A stretch of DNA of 64,000 nucleotides from Rickettsiales bacterium (GTDB taxonomy: Bacteria > Pseudomonadota > Alphaproteobacteria > Rickettsiales > JAJNBL01), in contig JAJNBL010000008.1 in NCBI GenBank assembly GCA_021156175.1, positions 1 to 64,000 on the forward strand. Reading direction: 5' to 3'. The notes below the pieces were generated by a model. It saw nothing but the letters and a program-made list of their open reading frames with translations, was not told the DNA's origin and made no database searches. Positions 43,282 through 51,374 of this stretch are shown here, in pieces (positions within the stretch are counted from its first letter, which is position 1; the number at the start of each line of letters is the position of its first letter). The translations under genes and the position numbers were made by a program.

Positions 43282-43356
43282 GCGGGCGTAGCTCAGGGGT
43301 AGAGCATAACCTTGCCAAGGTTAGGGTCGAGAGTTCGAATCTCTTCGCCCGCTCCA
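43282..43356 (+). tRNA. tRNA-Gly (anticodon GCC)
   Basis: A 75-base cloverleaf, acceptor GCGGGCG/CGCCCGC, anticodon loop T-T-G-C-C-A-A (anticodon GCC), T-loop GTTCGAATC, encoded CCA. Its 3' half is duplicated at 45570-45610. Confidence 0.97.
43315..43349 (+). repeat. att-like direct repeat, copy 1 (inside tRNA-Gly)
   Basis: The 35 bases from CCAAGG in the anticodon stem to CTCTTCGCC in the acceptor stem are repeated exactly at 45570-45604. Such a 3'-half copy is what site-specific integration into a tRNA gene leaves behind. Confidence 0.7.
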
Positions 43357-43694
43357 TTTTTAAAGACCTCCAGAAATTGGACTTTTCAAATGGTATACAG
43401 TGACTTACGTGGCTTCCCCACCACTCTTTCCTAGCGGCATCCCCGCTCCCCCAAACACTATTTTCCATTCCCCGGGGAGCGAGAACCACACCTCCACCCT
43501 AGAAGCCTTATCCTGTCTGGGTTGTAGGGTTATTGTCCTTGAAAAGGGGTTAGTTCCGGGGAGTTACGTATTAGAAAATACGGCGTTTCGTGTGCACCAT
43601 GCCTATCACTCATTTAGTGAGCGTATAAGCCCTTTTTTCCTTAGAAAGCAGCGTTTGATGTTTGCACAATCAATCTTTTCTCACAGGCAGGTAT
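43357..43694. other. Gene-free stretch between tRNA-Gly and the SulP gene
   Basis: About 338 bp with no convincing gene. A plus-strand frame at 43400-43705 is open for 101 codons but has no ribosome site, no family likeness, and overlaps the end of the SulP gene. No integrase fragment could be recognised. Confidence 0.5.
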
Positions 43695-45182
43695 TCAATG
43701 CTTAAATAGCATGTCGATGGCATTTGGCTTATGATGAATACCCAGTGTATCTACAATGGTAGCGCTGGCTTCGTTCATACCCAGAAGCTCCACCCCCGTA
43801 CCTTCGCGACGAAATTTTAATACCACTTTATCGAGCGCACCTACCCCAGTTAAATCCCAAAAATGGGCGTGCGTAAGATTAATTGTCACTTTCTCCACCA
43901 GTTCTTTGAAATCGAACCGAGCGGCGAAGTTTGCCGCTGATGCAAAAAATACTTGTCCGTACACATGATAGATGCGGTGCTTACCATCAGCGGATAGTTC
44001 CGTTTCCACATCAAAGAAACGTGCCACTTTACGGGCGAAGAACAAAGCACTCATCAGCACGCCGATAAATACGCCCAGCGCTAGATTATGGGTAAATACC
44101 ACAATGGCCACGGTAGCAATCATTACTAGGCTGGAGGTAGGGGGATGAGATTTCAGGTTTTTAATCGATACCCAGTTGAAGGTGCTGATTGATACCATAA
44201 TCATCACCGCCACCAGCGCAGCCATCGGGATTTGTTTTACCCAATTCCCTAGCACCAGGATAAGGAACAGCAGGAACACGCCTGCAAAGAAGGTAGAGAG
44301 CCTGCCACGCCCGCCGGATTTTACATTGATAACGGATTGGCCAATCATGGCGCAACCTGCCATACCCCCGAAGAAACCCGCGACAATATTGGCGATGCCT
44401 TGACCCGCGCATTCACGATTTTTCTGGCTTGGCGTATCTGTCATGTCGTCTACGATCACGGATGTCATAAGCGACTCCAGCAAACCCACTGCTGCCAGCG
44501 TAATGGAGTATGGCAGGATAATGATTAGGGTTTCCACGTTAAGCGGAATGTTTGGCAGTAGAAGCATCGGCAGTGAGTCCGGCAACTGTCCCATATCACC
44601 CACCGTGCGAATATCCAGCCCCATATAGATGCTAAAAGCAGTGAGCACTACAATCGCCACCAGCGGTGATGGCACGGCTTTAGCAATGTAGGGTAAGCCG
44701 TAGATAATGCTGAGGCCAGCCGCCACCATCGCGTACATATGCCATGTCGCGCCGTTAAACTCTGGCAACTGTGCCATGAATATAAGAATTGCAAGCGCAT
44801 TGACGAAGCCCGTCACCACAGATTTTGAGACATATTCAATCCATGAACCCAGCCGTAGGAACCCCGCCAGAATCTGAATCACGCCAGTAAGCAGCGTAGC
44901 GGCAAGCATGTATTCAATACCATGCTCTTTCACTAGTGTTACCAGCACCAGCGCCATCGCCCCGGTTGCAGCAGAAATCATCCCCGGTCTACCGCCGACA
45001 ATAGCAATGACCACAGCAATGCAAAAGGAGGCATATAAGCCAACTTTAGGATCAACCCCTGCGATAATGGAAAAAGCGATAGCCTCAGGGATAAGTGCAA
45101 GCGCCACCACCATCCCAGAAAGAATATCACCGCGAACATTGCCGAACCACTCGGCGTGAAGTCGAGAGAGGGACATGCGCAC
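43695..45182 (-). CDS. SulP family inorganic anion transporter with STAS domain
   Basis: A 495-residue protein. The first helices read [20 protein letters not shown], the SulP signature. About 10-14 hydrophobic helices reach to residue 390, and a C-terminal STAS domain ([21 protein letters not shown]) follows. It probably moves sulfate, bicarbonate or another small anion; the substrate cannot be read. It lies alone between two copies of the tRNA-Gly 3' half, so it may be cargo of an integrated element. No sulfate-assimilation genes are adjacent. Confidence 0.9.
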   Translation of the reverse strand: MRMSLSRLHAEWFGNVRGDILSGMVVALALIPEAIAFSIIAGVDPKVGLYASFCIAVVIAIVGGRPGMISAATGAMALVLVTLVKEHGIEYMLAATLLTGVIQILAGFLRLGSWIEYVSKSVVTGFVNALAILIFMAQLPEFNGATWHMYAMVAAGLSIIYGLPYIAKAVPSPLVAIVVLTAFSIYMGLDIRTVGDMGQLPDSLPMLLLPNIPLNVETLIIILPYSITLAAVGLLESLMTSVIVDDMTDTPSQKNRECAGQGIANIVAGFFGGMAGCAMIGQSVINVKSGGRGRLSTFFAGVFLLFLILVLGNWVKQIPMAALVAVMIMVSISTFNWVSIKNLKSHPPTSSLVMIATVAIVVFTHNLALGVFIGVLMSALFFARKVARFFDVETELSADGKHRIYHVYGQVFFASAANFAARFDFKELVEKVTINLTHAHFWDLTGVGALDKVVLKFRREGTGVELLGMNEASATIVDTLGIHHKPNAIDMLFKH

Positions 45183-45569
45183 CTTAATTATTACGTTTCA
45201 CAAAGTGCCGGACATTTTACATCGCTTTGCGAAAACAAGGCACGTTTTGGGAACTGCGTTTATAAATCAAACCGCCCAAAGGTCAATATTTTTCTGCTTG
45301 TTGTTAAGCTTTAGCCTATAACTACCCCCTCCCCAACACATACATTAATTCCCCTAATTTCAGAGTGAATTAGTGTATGTAATCTTGAACCGATTCCACT
45401 CCCCCCAAATCACCTCAAATCGCTTTGGGGGAGCAAGGGGGGAGCAGGAAAGGCAATTTTTGGTTGAAACTTGACGGAACGGGAAAAACTGGAAAATAGT
45501 ACAATTTCAATTGGTTGCTTCTTTAAGAGAAAACTAGTTGGGACTCTATGTCGCCGCCCAGGGCTATTA

Positions 45570-45610
45570 CCAAGGTTAGGGTCGAGAGTTCGAATCTCTT
45601 CGCCGCTCCA
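45570..45610 (+). repeat. att-like direct repeat, copy 2 (tRNA-Gly 3' half)
   Basis: It is identical to the tRNA-Gly gene over 35 bases (45570-45604), then GCTCCA with one C missing. The sequence before it does not resemble the tRNA 5' half, so this is not a decayed full tRNA gene. Confidence 0.75.
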
Positions 45611-45645
45611 TTCAAAAGAGCCATTTCACTATGGTTCTTTTGAAT
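45610..45645 (+). terminator. Hairpin after the tRNA-Gly repeat
   Basis: ATTCAAAAGAGCCAT / ATGGTTCTTTTGAAT with a six-base loop. It starts at the last base of the repeat; there is no long T-run, so terminator function is uncertain. Confidence 0.5.
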
Positions 45646-46115
45646 GGATACAGTCCTTCATTTTCTATCCAGAGACCTTTTACCCTCCTCATCTCACACC
45701 CTACGCTTTCTCGCTTTGCCTTATCCAACGAATCCCCAAAAGCCTCGCAAGTCCCTTCCCTTAAGGAAACTTGCAGAAACTTGGGGCAAACCTATAAATA
45801 AGGGTTTACAAATCTCCGTTTTTATGGCAATAAACGTGCAGAAACTCCGTGGGTGTTTCGGCACAATCTTGCCATGGGATGATCAAGAGTTAAACGCTCT
45901 TTGGTCACTTCATTTCTCTCTTATAGAGAGGGCGTATATTGTGTGGCTTCTCTGGGCTGCCCAGGGTGTGTAGTTCCGGCTTTAGATCCGTGATTATGCT
46001 CCCACCCAATAGCCTCAACCTCGAGAATTCGGGGACGATGGCAGTATAATGCAGCCTTTTTCATTAATGTTGAGGTATGCCTTAGTGCATATTTTGGTAT
46101 GGGGTCTGGAGAAAA

Positions 46116-47309
46116 ATGGAACAACACCTTGCGGACGTTGCCTCCCTGGTAGCAGGGCGGCCTGATAACCCGTTTTTTGTATTTCGTCCTGAAACACTGA
46201 AACGGGCTACGCGCTATTTTCAATCCCATTTTGCGGGAAAAATTCTTTACGCGGTTAAAACGAACCCTGAGCCGCATGTCATCGACATGCTATACGGCTT
46301 AGGCATACAGTCGTTTGACGTTGCGTCCTTAGAGGAAGTGCGCACAGTTCGTAGCGCCTATCCGACCTCTGAGCTTTATTTCATGCATCCGGTGAAATCA
46401 CGCAAAGCCATCCGTGAGGCCTATTTTGAGCATGGCGTACGCCATTTTTCGCTCGATAGCCTTTCTGAGCTTAAGAAAATTTTGGAAGAAACCGAATTTG
46501 CGAAAGATTTGGGCCTCTTTGTGCGCCTGGCAATTCCAAATACTTATGCGGAATTGAACCTTTCTGAGAAGTTCGGCATTCCATTGCAGCAGGCGCCGGC
46601 ACTGTTACAAAAAGTGCGCCAATATGCAAAGAAAGTGGGCATCTGCTTCCATGTGGGTTCGCAATGCATGCATCCGGACGCGTACCGGATTGCGATGCGT
46701 ATTGCCGCCCGTGTGATTGAAGAATCCGAGGTAACTGTCGATTATTTCAACATCGGCGGCGGCTTCCCTTCAATTTATCCTGGCATGACACCTCCTCCGC
46801 TGGATGATTATTTCGCAGCGATTGCGGAAGAATTTGAACGCATCAATGTCTCTGGCCATATGGAACTCTTCGCTGAGCCAGGCCGTGCGCTGGTTGCAGA
46901 AAGCTCTTCGGTCGTCGTGCGCGTGGATTTACGCAAAGGCAAATCGCTCTATATCAATGATGGCACCTATGGGAGCCTCTTTGATGCGGGTATTTCGAAC
47001 TTCATTTATCCGGTGAGACTCCTGCGTGAAGCTCTGCCGAATGCGTCACAGATGATCCCCTATAGTTTCTATGGGCCGACCTGCGACTCGCTCGACTTCA
47101 TGAAAGGCCCGTTCTACCTGCCACAGGATATTATGGAAGGGGATTATATCGAGATCGGCCAGATGGGCGCGTACGGCAAAACACTTGCCACACGCTTTAA
47201 CGGCTTTGGACACGAAGAGAGGGTAATTTTTGTTCGCGATGAACCGCTTATGACACTGTATGATGGATCTCACATCACACGTGAACCGCTGGAAATTATT
47301 GCGGCATAA
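46116..47309 (+). CDS. Ornithine/lysine decarboxylase, alanine-racemase-fold (group IV)
   Basis: A 397-residue PLP decarboxylase. The PLP lysine is Lys48 in I-L-Y-A-V-K-T-N-P, followed by H-V-G-S-Q (residues about 188-192), the phosphate-binding N-I-G-G-G-F-P, F-A-E-P-G-R-A-L-V and the C-terminal G-P-T-C-D-S-L-D motif with the catalytic cysteine. That motif is shared by ornithine and ornithine/lysine decarboxylases and separates them from diaminopimelate decarboxylase. It should produce putrescine (or cadaverine). GGAGAAAA precedes the ATG. It is first in a four-gene cluster with a DHS homologue, a DUF1704 protein and an agmatinase. Confidence 0.88.
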   Translation: MEQHLADVASLVAGRPDNPFFVFRPETLKRATRYFQSHFAGKILYAVKTNPEPHVIDMLYGLGIQSFDVASLEEVRTVRSAYPTSELYFMHPVKSRKAIREAYFEHGVRHFSLDSLSELKKILEETEFAKDLGLFVRLAIPNTYAELNLSEKFGIPLQQAPALLQKVRQYAKKVGICFHVGSQCMHPDAYRIAMRIAARVIEESEVTVDYFNIGGGFPSIYPGMTPPPLDDYFAAIAEEFERINVSGHMELFAEPGRALVAESSSVVVRVDLRKGKSLYINDGTYGSLFDAGISNFIYPVRLLREALPNASQMIPYSFYGPTCDSLDFMKGPFYLPQDIMEGDYIEIGQMGAYGKTLATRFNGFGHEERVIFVRDEPLMTLYDGSHITREPLEIIAA

Positions 47310-47352
47310 GCCTTAAAACACACTAACCCCAAAAGATGATAGGGAAAGAACG

Positions 47353-48408
47353 ATGACAAATTCTGCTAAATCTGTTGCTGCTGCGTCTGAAAAAGAACAA
47401 CTGCTTTCAAAAACCGTAGAGCATATCGACATTACGTCGTTTGATGCGCGTCCGATCATTGATGGCATGAAAGACATGTCCTTCACTGCGCGTGACTTGG
47501 CGCGTGCGACCGACATCTTCAACAAGATGCTGGCCGACCCTGACTGTTCGGTGATCTTGACACTCGCGGGCTCGACCTCGGCTGCAGGCTGCATGAAGCT
47601 TTACGCGGATATGATCCGTTTTAACATGGTCGATGCAATTGTCGCGACCGGTGCAAGCATCGTGGACATGGATTTCTTCGAAGCACTGGGCTTCAAACAT
47701 TATCAAGGTACGCCATTTGCGGATGACCGCAAACTCCGCGATCTGTATATCGACCGGATTTACGATACGTATATCGACGAAGAAGACCTTCAAAATTGTG
47801 ACGGCACGATTTTCGAACTGGCCAATAGCTTGCCTGCAAAAGCTTACAGCTCACGCGAATTCATTCGTGAAATGGGACGTTTCTTGAAAGAAGGCGCTGC
47901 GAAGAAACCGGATTCACTGATCCAGCTTGCCTATGAAAATGATGTGCCGATTTTCTGCCCGGCTTTCACCGATTCTTCTGCAGGTTTTGGCCTGGTGCTG
48001 CACCAAGTGAAGCGCCCGGATAATCATTTGACGATCGACTCGATCCGCGATTTCCGCGAACTGACCGATATTAAAATCAAAGCGGGTACAACCGGTTTGT
48101 TGATGATTGGCGGTGGTGTGCCGAAAAACTTCGTACAAGATACCGTCGTCTGCGCGGAAATTTTGGGCGAGGAAGTGGACATGCATAAATATGCGATCCA
48201 AATCACCGTTGCGGATTCACGCGATGGCGCATGTTCAAGCTCAACGCTTAAAGAAGCATGCTCATGGGGTAAAGTGGATATCGCGTATGAGCAAATGGTT
48301 TATGCGGAAGCAACCAGCGTGATCCCGCTCTTGGCGAGCGATGCATATCACCGTGGCCATTGGAAGAAGCGCCAACGTCGGAAATTTGCAACCCTGTTTG
48401 GGGCATAA
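47353..48408 (+). CDS. Deoxyhypusine synthase-like protein
   Basis: A 351-residue homologue of deoxyhypusine synthase (DHS), an NAD-dependent enzyme that transfers the aminobutyl group of spermidine to a lysine of eIF5A in eukaryotes and archaea. Visible features are L-T-L-A-G-S-T-S-A-A-G, V-A-T-G-A-S-I-V-D-M-D, C-P-A-F-T-D-S-S-A-G-F-G, L-L-M-I-G-G-G-V-P-K-N-F and S-W-G-K-V with Lys307. That lysine aligns with the catalytic lysine of human DHS (S-W-G-K-I). Bacteria lack eIF5A; some bacterial DHS homologues are reported to act in homospermidine formation, which suits this operon. It starts 43 bp after the decarboxylase gene. Confidence 0.88.
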   Translation: MTNSAKSVAAASEKEQLLSKTVEHIDITSFDARPIIDGMKDMSFTARDLARATDIFNKMLADPDCSVILTLAGSTSAAGCMKLYADMIRFNMVDAIVATGASIVDMDFFEALGFKHYQGTPFADDRKLRDLYIDRIYDTYIDEEDLQNCDGTIFELANSLPAKAYSSREFIREMGRFLKEGAAKKPDSLIQLAYENDVPIFCPAFTDSSAGFGLVLHQVKRPDNHLTIDSIRDFRELTDIKIKAGTTGLLMIGGGVPKNFVQDTVVCAEILGEEVDMHKYAIQITVADSRDGACSSSTLKEACSWGKVDIAYEQMVYAEATSVIPLLASDAYHRGHWKKRQRRKFATLFGA

Positions 48409-48432
48409 GCCTCAAGCCTTAGGCCTTGAGAG

Positions 48433-49665
48433 ATGATTGATCACGCATATATCCGTCAATTAGATGGAACGCTCGTTTCTATCGTGCGGGATTTTCTTAT
48501 CCTTGGGCCCTTAAGCTGGTCTTTGGAAGCACAACGGGAATTTCTCTCATCGGTGGAGAAGGGCAATCCTGTCTTGCCGAAGGTAACGTATCCTAAAAAA
48601 CAATACGCCGAGAAAATCGCAGCACTTGCGAATTTTCTCGCACCACTTGAACAGGAAACCCATCCGGCTATCGTCTTTATTCGCGAAAATGCGCGAAGCT
48701 ATCTCACCGCGTATCGGATATTAGAACAGGTAGGAACACCTGCTGTCACAGCGCTTTCGCAAGAGCTGTATGGCCATCCTGGTGACCGGTTACCGCATTA
48801 CGATCGCTCCTATCTTGATATTGCATCTTACTTCCTCAATATCGCAGAGCAGTATAATATCGGAGAACAGGAAGAAGTGCTGCCCTACTCAGCGGAAGAA
48901 TTTTGTGAGATCCTCCACGATCGCGCCTATGATGTGGTCGGAAGTGCTGCGTTTAAGATTTCGTTTTCCGTCCATCCTACCATCACCGCCCGCGCGAGCG
49001 CTGGACCCGATTATGTAAAGATTCGCGCCGATGCACGGTTCTCTGACGCGGATGTGGACCAATTGCTGCATCATGAAGTGGCGATCCACACCCTCACCTA
49101 TATCAATGGCCGTGCACAGCCGATTCTGCGCTCCTTGGGCTATTCTGCGCCACGCACGACCGCAACCCAAGAAGGGCTTGCGACCTTTGCAGAATATATC
49201 AATTACTCAATCAACATTACGCGTCTAAAACGCATCGCGCTGCGCATCATTGCGGTGGATAAAGCATTAGCCGGTGCGGATCTGATTGATCTCTTCCGCT
49301 TCTTTAAAGAGCATGGGCAGGATACAGAAGAAGCGTATTATTCTTCGATGCGGATTTTCCGTGGCGGCACACCACAAGGCGGCATTGTATTTTTGAAAGA
49401 TGTCGTGTATTTACGGGGCTTGTTTGAGATCGAAGCGTTCTTAAAACAAGCACTCCATCGCGGCAATTTGCGTGAAATGGATATTTTATACGCAGGGAAA
49501 CTGACGACGGATGATGCATACAGCTTAAGTCCGCTTGTCGAAGAAGGATATATAGCTGTACCGTCACACTTGCCGCATTGGATGCAACAGCGCGATGTGC
49601 TCGCTGCACATCTGGCGATTAATGATCTTACTGAACGATTTAAAGTAAAAGGAGCCCCATTATGA
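48433..49665 (+). CDS. DUF1704 protein (QEGLA motif), predicted metallopeptidase
   Basis: A 410-residue protein of the family annotated as 'flavohemoglobin expression-modulating QEGLA motif protein'. The motif Q-E-G-L-A-T-F-A-E begins at Gln246, and H-E-V-A-I-H (His214, Glu215, His219) is the HExxxH zinc site. Glu247 would be the third ligand. Eukaryotic DUF1704 proteins (MATCAP) are proteases that trim the tubulin tail with the same HExxxH arrangement, so peptidase activity is likely; the substrate is unknown. It lies 24 bp after the DHS-like gene and overlaps the agmatinase start by 4 bases, tying it to polyamine genes. Confidence 0.85.
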   Translation: MIDHAYIRQLDGTLVSIVRDFLILGPLSWSLEAQREFLSSVEKGNPVLPKVTYPKKQYAEKIAALANFLAPLEQETHPAIVFIRENARSYLTAYRILEQVGTPAVTALSQELYGHPGDRLPHYDRSYLDIASYFLNIAEQYNIGEQEEVLPYSAEEFCEILHDRAYDVVGSAAFKISFSVHPTITARASAGPDYVKIRADARFSDADVDQLLHHEVAIHTLTYINGRAQPILRSLGYSAPRTTATQEGLATFAEYINYSINITRLKRIALRIIAVDKALAGADLIDLFRFFKEHGQDTEEAYYSSMRIFRGGTPQGGIVFLKDVVYLRGLFEIEAFLKQALHRGNLREMDILYAGKLTTDDAYSLSPLVEEGYIAVPSHLPHWMQQRDVLAAHLAINDLTERFKVKGAPL

Positions 49666-50576
49666 CCATATCAAAACTCAGCAATCAATGCATGTCCTCT
49701 GCGGACGGATTTTTAGGAATCGATAAGGAAGTATCCTATAACGACGCCAAAGCGGTAATCATTCCTTTTGGGTTAGAGGCATCGGTGAGCTATGGTGGAG
49801 GCACTGCTGCAGGACCGCGCGCGATGATCGAAGCGTCGCACCAGGTCGAACTTTTCGATGAGCAATTATGGTGTGAGCCTGTGCATGAAATCGGTGTTGC
49901 GACTTTGAACGAGCCTAAAATTGCGCCGGTCATTAAAGATGCCGTTGACCAGCTCGATAGCTTAGTCGAAGCCGTATTGCAAGATGGCAAATTCCCGATG
50001 ACCTTCGGTGGCGAGCATTCCATCACAGCGGGCTCGATTCGTCCATTCGCGCGTCGCTATCCGAACTTAACGATGCTCCATTTTGACGCGCATGCGGATT
50101 TACGTGATGGGTATGATGGCGAACATTATTCCCACGCGGCAGCGCTTCGTCGTTGCTTGGATTTTGATCACATCACATTGGTCTCTTGTGGTATTCGAAA
50201 TATTTCCGCGAGCGAAATTCCGTTCCTAGAAGCCAACCGTCACCGTATCCATATTTATTGGGGTAAGGATAAGAAACGTTGGAACATCGATGAGATCGTA
50301 TCGCACCTCAAAGGCAAACCAGTCTATGTGACGTTTGACGTGGATGGATTTGATGGCAGCGTGATGTCCGCAACCGGCACTCCGGAGCCAGGTGGCGTAT
50401 TTTGGGACGATGTGATGGAAATCTTGACCGCGGCATCTCAAGTCTGCACCATCGTGGGTGCGGATGTGAATGAACTCGCGCCGAAGGAAAATCTCCATGC
50501 TTGCGACTTCTTAGCAGCGAAATTAGCGTATAAGATTTTGTCGCTGGCGTTTTTACCGCAGAAGGTGAAGCGCTAA
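49662..50576 (+). CDS. speB: Agmatinase (ureohydrolase family)
   Basis: A 304-residue Mn2+ enzyme releasing urea, normally from agmatine to give putrescine. The metal ligands are His119 in F-G-G-E-H-S, Asp142, His144 and Asp146 in H-F-D-A-H-A-D, and Asp226 and Asp228 in T-F-D-V-D-G-F-D. The length and G-G-G-T-A-A-G-P-R-A start suit SpeB better than arginase. Bacterial relatives act on other guanidino compounds, so the exact substrate is open. No arginine decarboxylase is visible in the window. It is the last gene of the cluster; the next gene is convergent. Confidence 0.9.
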   Translation: MTISKLSNQCMSSADGFLGIDKEVSYNDAKAVIIPFGLEASVSYGGGTAAGPRAMIEASHQVELFDEQLWCEPVHEIGVATLNEPKIAPVIKDAVDQLDSLVEAVLQDGKFPMTFGGEHSITAGSIRPFARRYPNLTMLHFDAHADLRDGYDGEHYSHAAALRRCLDFDHITLVSCGIRNISASEIPFLEANRHRIHIYWGKDKKRWNIDEIVSHLKGKPVYVTFDVDGFDGSVMSATGTPEPGGVFWDDVMEILTAASQVCTIVGADVNELAPKENLHACDFLAAKLAYKILSLAFLPQKVKR

Positions 50577-50584
50577 GTTACTCT

Positions 50585-51223
50585 TTATTTCTTTGCGCGC
50601 GGATAACCCCGTAGTACCACATAGCCCTCAGGCCGCTCTAGCGCCTGGGCTACGATTGTCAGCGGGGCTTCCCCTTCTTTGGTCTTGAGGGTGAAGGCAA
50701 ATTGCTGGTGAATGCCGTCCTGGATCACCGTTCGCAGCGCATTTAAGCCCGATGCATCCAACCCTTCTTTCGAGAGAATAGTATTAATCCGCTGCTCTCC
50801 TTGGCGTATGTGATTTTTGAAGATACGGTAAAAGTGTGGATCTCCATAAATCACCGTTCCCCGCTCATTCACAATCACCGTAAACTTGGCATGGAGCGAG
50901 AGAGCGCCAGCACAGAGCATCGTCTGGAATTCACCAATTAGCATGAGGATGCGTATCCGATCCATCGCCCATAAGGTATATATCCCAAAAACGCTTAAAA
51001 ATATCACAAGATACCAGACTTGGGGGTATTCCTTCCCCATATGCACGAAGACATACAAGGACGTACCCAGCGTAATAAAGAAGAACACATGCAGCAGCAC
51101 AAAAAGCATGAGCGCATTAAACCGCATCGCAAACGATGCTTTGCGCAGTATTTTCCTATGTCCTTTCCGGTGCGAAAGCCGTTCCATAGCCATACGGCAG
51201 AACCTTTTCGTTGTTAAAACCAA
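50585..51223 (-). CDS. Membrane protein with PAS-like sensory domain
   Basis: A 212-residue protein. After a basic segment there are two transmembrane helices (about 37-60 and 70-90, L-L-H-V-F-F-F-I-T and L-V-I-F-L-S-V-F-G-I-Y). A cytoplasmic domain follows with F-T-V-I-V-N-E-R-G-T-V-I-Y-G-D-P-H-F-Y-R-I-F, a PAS-like fold start. No kinase or GGDEF output is fused. A shorter start at M-A-M-E-R-L (near 51190) is possible. The gene converges on speB with only 8 bp between stops and shares a short divergent region with yifB. Ligand and partner are unknown. Confidence 0.65.
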   Translation of the reverse strand: MVLTTKRFCRMAMERLSHRKGHRKILRKASFAMRFNALMLFVLLHVFFFITLGTSLYVFVHMGKEYPQVWYLVIFLSVFGIYTLWAMDRIRILMLIGEFQTMLCAGALSLHAKFTVIVNERGTVIYGDPHFYRIFKNHIRQGEQRINTILSKEGLDASGLNALRTVIQDGIHQQFAFTLKTKEGEAPLTIVAQALERPEGYVVLRGYPRAKK

Positions 51224-51297
51224 TTATCTCATTGTAAAGAAAGACTATGAGCTATTCGTAAAGAAACTGCTTTTACTCACCTAAAAAAACAATCCAA

Positions 51298-51326
51298 TTG
51301 CGTTTCTTGCATAATCTCGTTACATA
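51298..51326 (+). promoter_or_regulatory. Candidate promoter of yifB
   Basis: TTGCGT (51298-51303), 17 bp, TACATA (51321-51326), about 50 bp before the ATG. The start itself has no good ribosome site. Confidence 0.35.
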
Positions 51327-51374
51327 ACGAAAGAGAGAACTTGAAGGGAGCCGGGTCTAGCAGCCCGATACATT

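Larger units (their letters stand above)
45183..46115. other. Long region without a convincing gene (att copy and hairpins)
   Basis: About 930 bp. It holds a hairpin ACATACATTAATTC / GAATTAGTGTATGT (45338-45380), a G/C-rich hairpin with CTCCCCCCAAA / TTTGGGGGAG (about 45400-45430), the tRNA-Gly-derived repeat (45570-45610) and a terminator-like hairpin (45610-45645). Open frames at 45471-45764 and 45644-45973 lack ribosome sites and family resemblance. I see no certain integrase or transposase remnant. Confidence 0.55.

Noticed and set aside
43130-43489. Minus-strand frame through tRNA-Gly (A-K-R-F-E-L-S-T-L-T)
   Set aside because: This is the well-known spurious translation of a tRNA gene on the opposite strand.
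43400-43705. 101-codon plus-strand frame after tRNA-Gly
   Set aside because: No ribosome site, no recognisable motif, and it overlaps the 3' end of the SulP gene.
45570-45610. A second, degraded tRNA-Gly gene
   Set aside because: Only the 3' half matches; the preceding 35 bases share nothing with the tRNA 5' half, so an att-type duplication explains it better.
45471-45973. Two overlapping plus-strand frames around the second att copy
   Set aside because: One runs through the tRNA-derived repeat and a hairpin; neither has a ribosome site or domain. I could not match them to an integrase.
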